Shown: positions 1 to 6,743 of the stretch, one piece after another
Layout: the number at the start of each line of letters is the position of its first letter
Numbering within the stretch: position 1 is the first letter of the stretch
The notes under the pieces: model-generated
Databases searched by the model: none
Told to the model about the DNA's origin: nothing
What the model saw: the letters and a program-made list of their open reading frames with translations, nothing else
NCBI GenBank assembly: GCA_934565425.1
Contig: CAKTHW010000048.1
Location: forward strand, 1-11,176
Source of the DNA: an uncultured Oscillospiraceae bacterium
Lineage (GTDB): Bacteria > Bacillota > Clostridia > Oscillospirales > Oscillospiraceae
Direction: 5' to 3'
Length of the DNA stretch: 11,176 nt
Made by a program: the position numbers and the translations under genes

Positions 1-1557
1 ATCGCCATCGCCCTGCTTGCCTTCTCGGTGGTGGAGGTCATCCGGATGGGCGTGGTCATGATTCCGGACATCGGCGCCGACCAGATCACGGTGAGCATGA
101 AACTGGATGATGACATCAAAGAGCAGGACGCCTACAAGAAGGCAGACGAAGTGATGGACGCCATGCTGAAGGTGAACCATGTGGACAAGGTAGGCGTCCT
201 GGCTGGCGGCGGTGCGTCCATCATGACCAGCTCCATGGGCACCCAGCAGGACTTCACCACCTATCAGTTCATGATCCTCCCAGACGAGACGGTTACCAAG
301 GAGGAGCAGATGGACGCCATCTGCGACGGCCTGGAAGCGGTGGGCAAGAAGCTGGGCTGTGACCTGACCGTTTCCGCCTCCGCCATGGGGGATATGTCCA
401 CCCTGATGGGCAGCGGCCTGGAGGTGGACGTGTACGGCAATGACCTGGACAAGCTCATGGAGGTGAGCCAGGACATTGAGAAACTCATCGGTCAGGTGGA
501 AGGCTTTGAAAACATCACCAACGGCCAGGAAAAGGGCGATGATGTTCTCCGCCTGGTCATCGACAAGGACAAGGCCATGCGCAAGAACCTGACGGTGGCG
601 CAAATTTATTCCGCCATCAGCGTGGGGCTGACCACCGAGAAAAAGGCCGCTACGGTGACAGTGGACGGTCAGGAGATGCAGGTGGACATCCTGGATGACG
701 ACGACAAGCTGACCAAGGATAGCTTGCTGAACCTGGAATTGGAGTCCAACACCACGGACGACGAGGGGAAGTCGGTGACCAAGAAGTATAAGCTCAAGGA
801 CTTCGCCAAGGTGGAGGAGACCAAGGGTGTGGCCACCATCGCTCGCGAGAACAACACCCGGATGATGCAGGTGAAAGCGGACACCAAGGACGGCTACAAC
901 ACCACCAAGCTGTCCGAGCAGGTGCAGAAGCTGCTGGACGACTACGACATGCCCCAGGGCTACAGCGCCGAGATCGGCGGCGAGACGGAGAACACCCGTC
1001 AGATGGTGGAGCAGATGGTCAAGATGCTGGCACTGGGTCTGCTGTTCATCTACCTGGTCATGGTCGCCCAGTTCCAGAGCCTCCTGAGCCCCTTCATCAT
1101 CCTCTTCACCGTCCCCCTGGCCTTCACCGGCGGCCTCATCGGCCTGCTCATCGGCCACGAGCAGCTGTCCATCATGAGCCTCATCGGCTTCCTGGTCCTC
1201 ATGGGCACGGTGGTCAATAACGGCATCGTGTTCGTGGACTACGTGAACCAGCTGCGCATCGCCGGGTTTGAAAAGCGGGAAGCCCTGCTCATCACCGGCA
1301 AGACCCGGATGCGCCCCATCCTCATGACGGCGCTGACCACCATCCTGTCCATGTGCACCCTGGTCTTCAGCCAGGATACCATGGCCGGCGCCAGCCGCGG
1401 CATGGCCATCGTCGTCGCCGGCGGCCTCCTCTACGCCACCTTCATGACCCTCTTCATCGTCCCGGTCATGTACGACATCTTGTACCGGAAACAGCCCCTG
1501 GTGGTCGAATTCGACGAGGCGGATCTGGATGACGATAGTGATCTGTTGGAGGTGTGA
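1..1557 (+). CDS. RND-family efflux transporter permease subunit, C-terminal half (5' end outside window)
   Basis: The reading frame is open from the first base, so this is the 3' part of a larger gene; 518 residues are visible. It begins inside a membrane helix (IAIALLAFSVVEVIRMG), followed by about 320 residues of periplasmic-type porter domain, then a block of hydrophobic helices from about residue 342 onward. The run GTVVNNGIVFVDYVNQLR and the following EALLITGKTRMRPILMTAL are typical of the second membrane half of AcrB/HAE1-type RND pumps, so the fragment corresponds to roughly TM7 to the C terminus. The family exports drugs, lipids or detergents using the proton gradient. In Firmicutes it works with a membrane-fusion-like partner, probably upstream of the window. 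The tail is strongly acidic (DEADLDDDSDLLEV). Substrate cannot be inferred. The gene ends 13 bases before a strong terminator. Confidence 0.93.
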   Translation: MAIALLAFSVVEVIRMGVVMIPDIGADQITVSMKLDDDIKEQDAYKKADEVMDAMLKVNHVDKVGVLAGGGASIMTSSMGTQQDFTTYQFMILPDETVTKEEQMDAICDGLEAVGKKLGCDLTVSASAMGDMSTLMGSGLEVDVYGNDLDKLMEVSQDIEKLIGQVEGFENITNGQEKGDDVLRLVIDKDKAMRKNLTVAQIYSAISVGLTTEKKAATVTVDGQEMQVDILDDDDKLTKDSLLNLELESNTTDDEGKSVTKKYKLKDFAKVEETKGVATIARENNTRMMQVKADTKDGYNTTKLSEQVQKLLDDYDMPQGYSAEIGGETENTRQMVEQMVKMLALGLLFIYLVMVAQFQSLLSPFIILFTVPLAFTGGLIGLLIGHEQLSIMSLIGFLVLMGTVVNNGIVFVDYVNQLRIAGFEKREALLITGKTRMRPILMTALTTILSMCTLVFSQDTMAGASRGMAIVVAGGLLYATFMTLFIVPVMYDILYRKQPLVVEFDEADLDDDSDLLEV

Positions 1558-1570
1558 TACCCCGCAATAC

Positions 1571-1602
1571 AAAACGAGACTCCCGCGGGAGTCTCGTTTT
1601 TT
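1571..1602 (+). terminator. Bidirectional intrinsic terminator
   Basis: Bases 1571-1600 form a perfect 30-base palindrome with arm AAAACGAGACTCCCG, followed by a T-run (1597-1602). On the minus strand the same stem ends in TTTT. It lies between the convergent RND gene and the zinc-ribbon gene and can stop transcription from both sides. Confidence 0.92.
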
Positions 1603-1688
1603 CACGTTGTTAGGGCGTCTTGCCCTTCTGCTTAGGATACAGTTCAGGACGGGGAAATGTTGCAGGGGGAGAAATTTTTATTTCTTCC

Positions 1689-2090
1689 TCATATCCCACG
1701 AAACCCTTCATACAAACACCCCGGTGTCGGACAGCTGACCTCGTAAGAAGTGCCACGCCCCACATAGCGCAGCAGCTTCCCGCAGTTGGGACAGCGCTCG
1801 GTGATGACGCCATTTTTCGCCCACTGCTCCAACGCCCGGTCAACGGCGTCCCATTCCGGACGTGCGGCTAAGCCCGTGTATTCCCCCAGCGACAGGAAAG
1901 CGACACCCTCAAGCCGCAGCACCACGCCATTCTTGTCCGGCCTGGATGCATCCACCATCCGTTCGGCAATGCGATATATCTGTGTACCGTTCGTGATCGC
2001 ACCCCATTCATCCACTCGCTCCACATCTTTGCCCACACAACGGACGTAGGTGCTCAGGTTATCCTCAAACCACCTATCTACGATTTTCAT
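1689..2090 (-). CDS. Hypothetical 133-aa protein with C-terminal zinc ribbon
   Basis: I do not recognise the family. The protein starts MKIVDRWFED; the N-terminal 95 residues are soluble, mixed alpha/beta looking, with many charged and aromatic residues. The last third carries a probable zinc ribbon: C100-P-N-C103-G-K and C120-P-T-P-G-C125, i.e. CxxC then CxxxxC separated by 16 residues. There is no signal peptide or membrane segment. The ATG at 2090 is chosen because AAAGGAGG (2100-2107) lies 9 bases upstream; an in-frame TTG at 2099 directly abuts that site and is less likely. The gene is alone on its strand and converges on the RND gene. The role may be nucleic-acid or protein binding, but only the zinc motif supports this. 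Confidence 0.75.
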   Translation of the reverse strand: MKIVDRWFEDNLSTYVRCVGKDVERVDEWGAITNGTQIYRIAERMVDASRPDKNGVVLRLEGVAFLSLGEYTGLAARPEWDAVDRALEQWAKNGVITERCPNCGKLLRYVGRGTSYEVSCPTPGCLYEGFRGI

Positions 2091-2099
2091 ACCTTTCAA

Positions 2100-2107
2100 C
2101 CTCCTTT
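2100..2107 (-). promoter_or_regulatory. Ribosome binding site that decides the start of the zinc-ribbon gene
   Basis: AAAGGAGG on the minus strand. Spacing is 9 bases to the ATG at 2090, but zero to the alternative TTG at 2099, which favours the ATG. Confidence 0.7.
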
Positions 2108-2158
2108 ATACTATGATTTTACCACTCTTCCTGTCCCATTCTCCGGACACCCCCACGC

Positions 2159-2193
2159 AAAAAGAGCCCAGAACAACACGTTCCAGGCTCTTC
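2159..2193 (-). terminator. Intrinsic terminator after the VOC gene
   Basis: On the minus strand AAGAGCC (2187-2193) pairs with GGCTCTT (2163-2169). The stem extends inward through two wobble pairs and GAAC/GTTC to about 13 pairs around the loop GTGTT, followed by six T (2159-2164). It ends the AEC permease-VOC transcript. Confidence 0.85.
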
Positions 2194-2202
2194 TCCACTC
2201 TC

Positions 2203-2580
2203 TTATTTCCGATTTCTGTAGGGGCAGATCTCCAACCAATACCCATCCGGATCATTGATAAAATAAACCCCCATAGCCTCGTTCCCGTAGCAGACGCACC
2301 CCATCTTGCTGTGCTTCTCATAGGCGGCAGGGTAATCATCCACCCGGAAGGCCAGGTGGAACTCGCACTCGCCCAGGTCGTACTTCTGGGGGTGATCCCG
2401 CATCCAGGTCAGCTCCAGCTGGAAGTTGGAGACCTCGTTGCCCATGTAGACAATTTTGTAGGACCCGTCCGCCGCCTCGTTCCGACGCACCTCGTGCAGC
2501 CCCAGAGCCTCCTCGTAGAACGCAATGGACTTGTCCAGGTCCGCCACGTTGAAATTCTGATGATCCATCTTAAATTCCAT
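2203..2580 (-). CDS. VOC-superfamily protein, glyoxalase I-like (lactoylglutathione lyase fold)
   Basis: A 125-residue protein with two beta-alpha-beta-beta-beta modules as in glyoxalase/bleomycin-resistance/dioxygenase proteins. Likely metal ligands sit at the expected places: H7 (MDHQNFNV), E56 (NFQLELTW), H75 (CEFHLAFRVDD) and E117 (GYWLEICPY). The NDPDGYWLEI segment is typical of glyoxalase I-like members. Length matches single-domain VOC enzymes. The likely role is methylglyoxal or related aldehyde detoxification, but this superfamily has diverse functions and the thiol cofactor in Clostridia is unclear. Start ATG at 2580 has AGGAGG (2588-2593) 7 bases upstream. It lies 30 bases downstream of the AEC permease stop, so co-transcription is likely, although a candidate promoter of its own is also present. 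Confidence 0.88.
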   Translation of the reverse strand: MEFKMDHQNFNVADLDKSIAFYEEALGLHEVRRNEAADGSYKIVYMGNEVSNFQLELTWMRDHPQKYDLGECEFHLAFRVDDYPAAYEKHSKMGCVCYGNEAMGVYFINDPDGYWLEICPYRNRK

Positions 2581-2593
2581 TTCAGTACCTCCT

Positions 2594-2639
2594 ACATTAT
2601 AATGTATCCATTATAGCATATTCACGACGGTCGCCACAA
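2594..2639 (-). promoter_or_regulatory. Candidate internal promoter and small palindrome before the VOC gene
   Basis: On the minus strand TTGTGG (2634-2639) is followed after 18 bases by TATAAT (2610-2615). Just downstream is the 12-bp palindrome ACATTATAATGT (2594-2605), directly before the ribosome binding site, a position suited to an operator. The -35 is weak and lies inside the end of the permease gene. Confidence 0.35.
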
Positions 2640-3528
2640 TGGTGATCGTCACGATAGAACACACCGTGCTCAGCACGATGCCCCCCGTCAGGGTGTCCGT
2701 GTCCATGTCGTACTCCTGCGCCATCATCAGCGGCATATTGGCCGCCGGCATGGCCATCAGCAGCACGAACACGTTCAGCAGCAGCGCGTTGCTCACCACC
2801 TGCTTCAGCGCCACCCCCAGCAGGATGGGCACCAGCAAGTAGCGCAGGACCACGAACAGGTAGAGCTTCTTGTTCTCCAGCACCACCTTCCAGGACGTCT
2901 CCGCCAGGCTGTGGCCGATGATGGCGGAGGCGAAGAAGGTCATGGCGTTGCCCATGTAGCTCAGGCAGCTCACCACCGGTGTGGGCACGGTCAGCTTGGT
3001 CAGCAGCAGCACGATGGCCAGGACGGAGGAGATGGTGCCGGCGTTGAGGAAGGTCTTCCAGTTCATCCGGATCTGCCCCTGCCGGAGCAGGACGATGCCG
3101 TAAGTAAAGAGGAGCAGGTTGAAGCCCAGGTTGAACACCGCCGCAAAGCCCATCCCCTCCGGCCCGATGACCGCGTTGACCACCGGGTAGCCGATGAAGC
3201 CCATGTTGCCGAAAATAGTCATGAGCTGATAGAATTTCCGCTCCGGCTTGGGGATGCGCAGCAGCGGCCCCATCAGCATCCCCAGCAAGATGAGGATGAT
3301 GTAGATGACCACCGTAGCGATGCCCCCCTCCAGCAGCTCCCGTCCGGTCATGGCGGGGGCGGTGAAGATGCCGGCCAGCAGCATGGACGGACAGCAGATG
3401 TTGGAGATGACAAAGGACAGGTCCCGGCTGGTGTCCGCCGAGAAATGCCCTCGTTTGGTCAGGCCGTAACCGATGAATAGGAACAAGAACATGATGGCCA
3501 TTTGGGTAGCGACGACCCCAGCGCTCAT
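2611..3528 (-). CDS. AEC (auxin efflux carrier) family transporter
   Basis: A 305-residue very hydrophobic protein with about ten predicted membrane segments in two halves. The mid-protein motif FGNMGFIGYPVVNAVIGPEG (about 106-125) and the C-terminal motif MPAANMPLMMAQEYD (about 260-273) are characteristic crossover-helix sequences of the AEC/BASS-like permease fold. Bacterial members move malonate, malate or other organic acids, or are uncharacterised; the substrate cannot be read here. Start ATG at 3528 is preceded by GAGGTGAGG. A clear promoter lies upstream, and the VOC gene follows 30 bases downstream on the same strand. It is divergent from argF. A 370-residue open frame over the same DNA is a Gly/Arg-rich shadow of this gene. 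Confidence 0.92.
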   Translation of the reverse strand: MSAGVVATQMAIMFLFLFIGYGLTKRGHFSADTSRDLSFVISNICCPSMLLAGIFTAPAMTGRELLEGGIATVVIYIILILLGMLMGPLLRIPKPERKFYQLMTIFGNMGFIGYPVVNAVIGPEGMGFAAVFNLGFNLLLFTYGIVLLRQGQIRMNWKTFLNAGTISSVLAIVLLLTKLTVPTPVVSCLSYMGNAMTFFASAIIGHSLAETSWKVVLENKKLYLFVVLRYLLVPILLGVALKQVVSNALLLNVFVLLMAMPAANMPLMMAQEYDMDTDTLTGGIVLSTVCSIVTITIVATVVNML

Positions 3529-3566
3529 TTTTCCTCACCTCGAATTGTTTCAAAAATGCTCTTCCG

Positions 3567-3595
3567 GTTATAACACAATCGACCCCTTTCGTCAA
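3567..3595 (-). promoter_or_regulatory. Sigma-A-type promoter for the AEC permease-VOC unit
   Basis: Minus strand: TTGACG (3590-3595), 17-base spacer, TATAAC (3567-3572). This is close to the TTGACA-17-TATAAT consensus, and the -10 lies about 40 bases before the permease start. Confidence 0.78.
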
Positions 3596-3662
3596 GTTCA
3601 CCCACCTCACCCGCACCCCTCCCCGTCCCTTTGCATAAATTTCCGGTTTTCCACCAATTCCC

Positions 3663-3691
3663 TTGCATACGGTTGCCGGTGGGCGTATAAT
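3663..3691 (+). promoter_or_regulatory. Sigma-A-type promoter for argF
   Basis: TTGCAT (3663-3668), 17-base spacer, perfect TATAAT (3686-3691). A dyad ATAATA-ACCC-TATTAT (3687-3702) overlaps the -10 and the likely start site, so it could be an operator. It does not match the standard ArgR box well. The leader to the start codon is about 70 bases. Confidence 0.75.
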
Positions 3692-3753
3692 AACCCTATT
3701 ATTCGTCATGTTTATTACTTCGGGCGCTGGGATACTGCCCCGTGAATGTTGAC

Positions 3754-3759
3754 AGGAGG
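3754..3759 (+). promoter_or_regulatory. Ribosome binding site of argF
   Basis: AGGAGG lies 6 bases before an ATG at 3766 and 9 bases before the adjacent in-frame ATG at 3769. Either could be used, and the protein differs by one Met. An ATG at 3742 lies upstream of this site and is excluded. Confidence 0.75.
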
Positions 3760-3768
3760 CTAGGAATG

Positions 3769-4752
3769 ATGAACCTGAAAGGCAGAAACTTTTTGAAATT
3801 GTTGGACTTCACCCCGGACGAGATCCAGTACCTGCTGGACCTGGCGGCGGAGCTGAAGGCGAAGAAAAAGCAGGGCGTCCGCCACGACGACTTCGTGGGC
3901 AAGAACATCGCCCTCATCTTTGAGAAGACCTCCACCCGTACCCGCTGCTCCTTCGAGGTGGCCGCCCATGACCTGGGTATGCACGCCACCTACCTGGACC
4001 CCTCCGGCTCCCAGATCGGCAAGAAGGAGTCCATCGCCGACACCGCCCGGGTCCTGGGTCGGATGTTCGACGGCATCGAGTACCGTGGCTACGGTCAGAG
4101 CATCGTGGAAGAGCTGGCTCAGTACGCCGGCGTGCCCGTGTGGAACGGCCTGACCAATGAGTTCCACCCCACCCAAATTTTAGCTGACTTCCTGACCATC
4201 CAGGAGCACTTCGGCCGCCTGAAGGGCATCAACTTCGTCTACATGGGCGACGCCCGTTATAACATGGGCAACTCCCTCATGGTGGGCTGCGCCAAGATGG
4301 GCGTCAACTTCACCGCCTGTGCCCCCGCCAAATATTGGCCCTCCGCCGACCTGATGGAGACCTGCGGCAAGCTGGCCGACGAGAGCGGCGCCACCCTGAC
4401 CTTCACCGAAGACCCCATCGAGGGCACCAAGGGCGCGGACGTCATCTATACCGACGTGTGGGTGTCCATGGGCGAGCCGGTGGAAGTGTGGGAGGAACGT
4501 CTGAACGACCTGTTCCCCTACCAGGTGAACCAGAAGCTGATGGATAACGCCGGCCCCCAGGCCAAATTCATGCACTGCCTGCCCGCCTACCACGACCACA
4601 AGACCGCTATCGGCAAGGAGATGGGCGAACGGTTCCAGCGGGACGCCATGGAGGTCACCGACGAGGTGTTCGAAGGCCCCGCGTCCATCGTGTTCGACGA
4701 GGCGGAGAATCGGATGCATACCATTAAGGCCGTTATGGCTGCGACGCTGTAA
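3769..4752 (+). CDS. argF: Ornithine carbamoyltransferase
   Basis: Transfers the carbamoyl group from carbamoyl phosphate to ornithine to give citrulline (EC 2.1.3.3) in the cytoplasm. The 327-residue length fits the family. All hallmarks are visible: the phosphate-binding loop STRTR (55-59) in [17 protein letters not shown] (133-136), the ornithine-specific D229-VWV-SMG (233-235), and catalytic HCLP (269-272). The SMG loop separates it from aspartate carbamoyltransferase. The opening [19 protein letters not shown] resembles the E. coli ArgF/ArgI and catabolic ArcB group. I chose the second of two adjacent ATGs (3766, 3769) because homologues I remember begin MNLKG; the first is equally possible. 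It stands alone: no argB/C/D/J and no arcA or arcC nearby, so direction (biosynthetic or arginine deiminase pathway) is not settled by context. It has its own promoter. Confidence 0.95.
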   Translation: MNLKGRNFLKLLDFTPDEIQYLLDLAAELKAKKKQGVRHDDFVGKNIALIFEKTSTRTRCSFEVAAHDLGMHATYLDPSGSQIGKKESIADTARVLGRMFDGIEYRGYGQSIVEELAQYAGVPVWNGLTNEFHPTQILADFLTIQEHFGRLKGINFVYMGDARYNMGNSLMVGCAKMGVNFTACAPAKYWPSADLMETCGKLADESGATLTFTEDPIEGTKGADVIYTDVWVSMGEPVEVWEERLNDLFPYQVNQKLMDNAGPQAKFMHCLPAYHDHKTAIGKEMGERFQRDAMEVTDEVFEGPASIVFDEAENRMHTIKAVMAATL

Positions 4753-4808
4753 CACGAGGCTGTCACTATCGGAATACAAGCCCCGCAGGGCCTCTTAGCT
4801 TCTTTTCG

Positions 4809-4970
4809 CTTCCTTTATCTTCTCCGAAGAAAAGGAAGTGGGGTCCAGGGGCAAGGCCCCTGGTCGGCATCCGCAGATGCCGAAACTCCCCTGTGCTTCC
4901 CAAAGCGCAGGAAAGGGTGAATTTTCAGCTCCGCTGAAAAGAGGGGAAACCCACGCCAGGGGTTTCCCCT
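4809..4970. repeat. Array of five consecutive short stem-loops downstream of argF
   Basis: Noncoding. Hairpins in order: 4809-4838 (CTTCCTTT/AAAGGAAG, continued by TCTTC/GAAGA); 4845-4863 (CCAGGGGC-AAG-GCCCCTGG); 4865-4882 (CGGCATC-CGCA-GATGCCG); 4922-4940 (TTTTCAGC-TCC-GCTGAAAA); 4942-4970 (AGGGGAAACCC/GGGTTTCCCCT). None is followed by a clean T-run, so they are not ordinary terminators. They look like a composite interspersed repeat or a structured RNA 3' of argF. Confidence 0.7.
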
Positions 4971-4987
4971 TCCACGTAGAGCATCAT

Positions 4988-5100
4988 AAAAGAAGAACCA
5001 CGCAACGCTAATCTCAGACGTTGCGTGGTTCTTTTTGTATGTTGTACGAGTTTGACAATCCCTCAGTCAGCTTGCGCTGACAGCTCCCTTTACTCAAGGT
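4988..5100 (-). repeat. Interspersed repeat, copy A (inverted relative to copy B)
   Basis: Read on the minus strand this begins TTGAGTAAAGGGAGCTGTCA, continues through GCTGACTGAGGGATTGTC and AAACTCGTACAAC, and ends in the CCACGCAACG/CGTTGCGTGG hairpin. The same order of blocks recurs on the plus strand at 6748-6861 with only scattered differences over about 105 bases. It has no coding frame. It adjoins the 3' end of hprK. Confidence 0.85.
4993..5036. terminator. Terminator-like hairpin inside repeat copy A
   Basis: A 15-bp perfect stem, AAGAACCACGCAACG (4993-5007) with CGTTGCGTGGTTCTT (5019-5033), an 11-base loop, then a T-run to 5036 on the plus strand. The minus strand exits into TTCTTCTTTTA. 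It probably terminates hprK transcripts (minus) and any argF read-through (plus). Confidence 0.75.
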
Positions 5101-5148
5101 AGCCATTGGGTGAGTGCGCTTCTCAGGCACTGCCACCGTCTCAGGTGG

Positions 5149-6087
5149 TCACTCCGCCCCCAATCCAAAGTGCGCGTCCAACTGCTCCGTGAACGCCTTC
5201 GCCGCGTTGAAGCCCATCTTCTTCTGACGGTTGTTCATGGCCGCCACCTCAATGATGATAGCCAGACTCCGCCCCGGCTTGACCGGGATGGTCACCGTTG
5301 GCACCTGCACGTCCAGCAGTGTGGTGTAGTGCTCCTCCAGCCCCAGCCGGTCGTAGGCGCAGTTGTCCCGCCACAGCTCCAGATTCACGATCAGGTCGAT
5401 GGTCTGGCTCTCCTTGACCGCGGAGATGCCGAACATATGCCGCACGTCGATGACGCCGATGCCGCGCATTTCCACGTAGTAGCGGATGAGCTCCGGCGAC
5501 GAGCCCACCAGGGTGTCCGGACTCATCTTGGTGATATCGACAGCGTCGTCGGCGATGAGACGGTGGCCGTGCTTGATGAGGTCGATGGCGGTCTCGCTCT
5601 TGCCCACGCCGGACTCGCCCATGAGCAGCACACCCTCGCCGTAGACCTCCATGAGCACCCCGTGGCGGGTGATACGGGGCGCCAGGTGGCTGCGCAGGGA
5701 GGCGGTCAGGTCACTCATGAACTCACCGGTGACCTGGTTGGTGCGCAGCACCGTGCAGTCCTGTCGCTCGGCGGCGGTGTAGCACTCGGGGAAGATCTCC
5801 AGGTCGCGGGCGATGATGAGCGCCGGGATGCCGTGGGAGAAGAGGCTGTCGAAGAAGGTGAAGCGCTGACCGGTGGTCATGGTGCGCATGTAGCTGTACT
5901 CCGCCTTGCCCAGCAGCTGGACGCGTTTCTCGTCAAAATAGGCGTAGTAACCCATCAGCTGCAAGCCGGGGCGGTTGATGCTGGTGACGTGGATCTGGGT
6001 CTGGTCGAACTTGCTGCTCTGGGCCAGGACCTCCAGTTTGAATTCCTTTACGATCGAGGAAAGGGGCACGCCCTTGGTTCCCTCCAT
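5149..6087 (-). CDS. hprK: HPr kinase/phosphorylase
   Basis: Bifunctional enzyme that phosphorylates HPr on a seryl residue and removes that phosphate by phosphorolysis. It sets carbon catabolite repression and PTS activity in Firmicutes. The 312-residue length matches the usual ~310. Visible hallmarks: H142 in the RHGV segment, Walker A GESGVGKSE (157-165), GHRLIADD (174-181), and the family signature EMRGIGVIDVRHMFG (206-220). The start is ATG at 6087, since AGGAGGG (6094-6100) lies 6 bases upstream; the ATG at 6093 touches that site and the longer open frame upstream covers the promoter. It is monocistronic as far as visible: no ptsH, lgt, murB, rapZ, yvcK or whiA adjacent. Repeat DNA begins right after its stop codon. 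Confidence 0.96.
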   Translation of the reverse strand: MEGTKGVPLSSIVKEFKLEVLAQSSKFDQTQIHVTSINRPGLQLMGYYAYFDEKRVQLLGKAEYSYMRTMTTGQRFTFFDSLFSHGIPALIIARDLEIFPECYTAAERQDCTVLRTNQVTGEFMSDLTASLRSHLAPRITRHGVLMEVYGEGVLLMGESGVGKSETAIDLIKHGHRLIADDAVDITKMSPDTLVGSSPELIRYYVEMRGIGVIDVRHMFGISAVKESQTIDLIVNLELWRDNCAYDRLGLEEHYTTLLDVQVPTVTIPVKPGRSLAIIIEVAAMNNRQKKMGFNAAKAFTEQLDAHFGLGAE

Positions 6088-6093
6088 GGTCAT

Positions 6094-6100
6094 CCCTCCT
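6094..6100 (-). promoter_or_regulatory. Ribosome binding site that decides the hprK start
   Basis: AGGAGGG on the minus strand. Six bases separate it from the ATG at 6087, and none from the ATG at 6093. Confidence 0.8.
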
Positions 6101-6132
6101 GTTCGGCAGAAAGGCCGTTTTTTTCTGCCTCC

Positions 6133-6161
6133 AGTATACCTGTTTTTCGCCGCTCTGGCAA
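6133..6161 (-). promoter_or_regulatory. Sigma-A-type promoter for hprK
   Basis: Minus strand: TTGCCA (6156-6161), 17-base spacer, TATACT (6133-6138). It lies about 45 bases before the start codon, diverging from the rpmB promoter some 60 bases away. Confidence 0.8.
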
Positions 6162-6221
6162 GGGTGCGGGGTGTTGGGCAAAAAAAGTGGCAAATTTTTT
6201 TGATTTTTTTCGATCTTCCTC

Positions 6222-6250
6222 TTGATTTTTTCAAGATCATCTGCTATGAT
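6222..6250 (+). promoter_or_regulatory. Sigma-A-type promoter for rpmB
   Basis: TTGATT (6222-6227), 17-base spacer, TATGAT (6245-6250). The upstream stretch 6181-6220 is rich in T-runs and may act as an UP-like element. A small dyad CTTGA-TTTTT-TCAAG (6221-6235) overlaps the -35. Confidence 0.72.
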
Positions 6251-6303
6251 AATAAAGCTGTTTTTAACAAAGCTGCGAAGTTTTTTAAGAGGAGGTATGC
6301 AAA

Positions 6304-6489
6304 ATGGCTAAGTGCGACTTTTGCGACAAGGGCGTAGTGTTCGGTATCCAGGTATCCCATTCCCATCGCCGTTCCAATCGCGCCTGGAAGCCCAACGTGA
6401 AGCGCGTCAAGGCAATCGTGAACGGCTCTCCCACTCACGTCTACGTCTGTTCTAGATGCCTCCGTTCCGGTAAAGTTACCCGTGCGTGA
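6304..6489 (+). CDS. rpmB: 50S ribosomal protein bL28, zinc-binding type
   Basis: A 61-residue basic protein of the large ribosomal subunit. The core SHSHRRSNRAWKPNVKRV and the C-terminal RCLRSGKVTRA are diagnostic of bL28. It is the zinc (C+) form: C4-DF-C7 near the N terminus and C49-SR-C52 near the C terminus supply four cysteines. Start ATG at 6304 has AGGAGG ending about 8 bases upstream. The gene is a single-gene unit with its own promoter and strong terminator, as is common for rpmB in Clostridia. Confidence 0.97.
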   Translation: MAKCDFCDKGVVFGIQVSHSHRRSNRAWKPNVKRVKAIVNGSPTHVYVCSRCLRSGKVTRA

Positions 6490-6500
6490 TTTGTGCATTC

Positions 6501-6543
6501 ACAAATAACAGCTCCTGCTTGCAGGGGCTGTTATTTGTTTTTT
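6501..6543 (+). terminator. Intrinsic terminator of rpmB
   Basis: ACAAATAACAGCTCCTGC (6501-6518) pairs with 6521-6538 across all 18 positions (one T-G wobble) around a two-base centre, then a T-run to 6543. It is unusually long and near-perfect, which suits a highly expressed ribosomal gene. Confidence 0.93.
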
Positions 6544-6564
6544 GGGGTGGCGCTCATGTGTGGA

Positions 6565-6601
6565 GGGAGCTGTCAGCGCAAGCTGACTGAGGGATTGTCA
6601 A
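6565..6601 (+). repeat. Partial copy C of the interspersed repeat
   Basis: GGGAGCTGTCAGCGCAAGCT followed by GACTGAGGGATTGTCAA. It matches the matching 37 bases of copy A (minus strand) exactly, then diverges. Same orientation as copy B. Confidence 0.8.
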
Positions 6602-6663
6602 GCTTGCACAGCAAACCAGAAGGCGCACCTTCCCACGCCCTACGCTCGCCGGACAACCCCTCC

Positions 6664-6698
6664 GGCACTGCGTGCCACCTCCCCTTGCACAGGGGAGG
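6664..6698. repeat. Paired small hairpins in repeat-rich intergenic DNA
   Basis: GGCAC-TGC-GTGCC (6664-6676) is followed at once by CCTCCCC-TTGCACA-GGGGAGG (6678-6698). They resemble the modular hairpins of the surrounding interspersed repeats. No gene is seen between 6544 and 6919. Confidence 0.6.
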
Positions 6699-6743
6699 CT
6701 TCCAGGTTCTGCAAAATCGCCTCTTTGGAGGACACACCCTCTG

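Noticed and set aside
694..708. DDDDK coding run resembling an enterokinase/FLAG tag junction
   Set aside because: It lies within the acidic porter domain of a continuous natural gene, with no other tag or vector sequence; coincidence.
2050..2616. 188-residue plus-strand open frame opposite the VOC gene
   Set aside because: Antisense to a recognised glyoxalase-like protein and spans its terminator; no supporting start signals.
2597..3709. 370-residue minus-strand open frame over the AEC permease
   Set aside because: Gly/Arg/His-rich translation with no family motifs; it is the GC-rich alternate frame of a clearly recognised permease.
3701..3722. ArgR box upstream of argF
   Set aside because: The CATGTTTATTACTTC stretch matches the Bacillus consensus at only about 11 of 18 positions, too weak to call.
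5110..6225. 371-residue plus-strand open frame opposite hprK
   Set aside because: Antisense shadow of hprK; low-complexity, no motifs, while hprK shows all family signatures.
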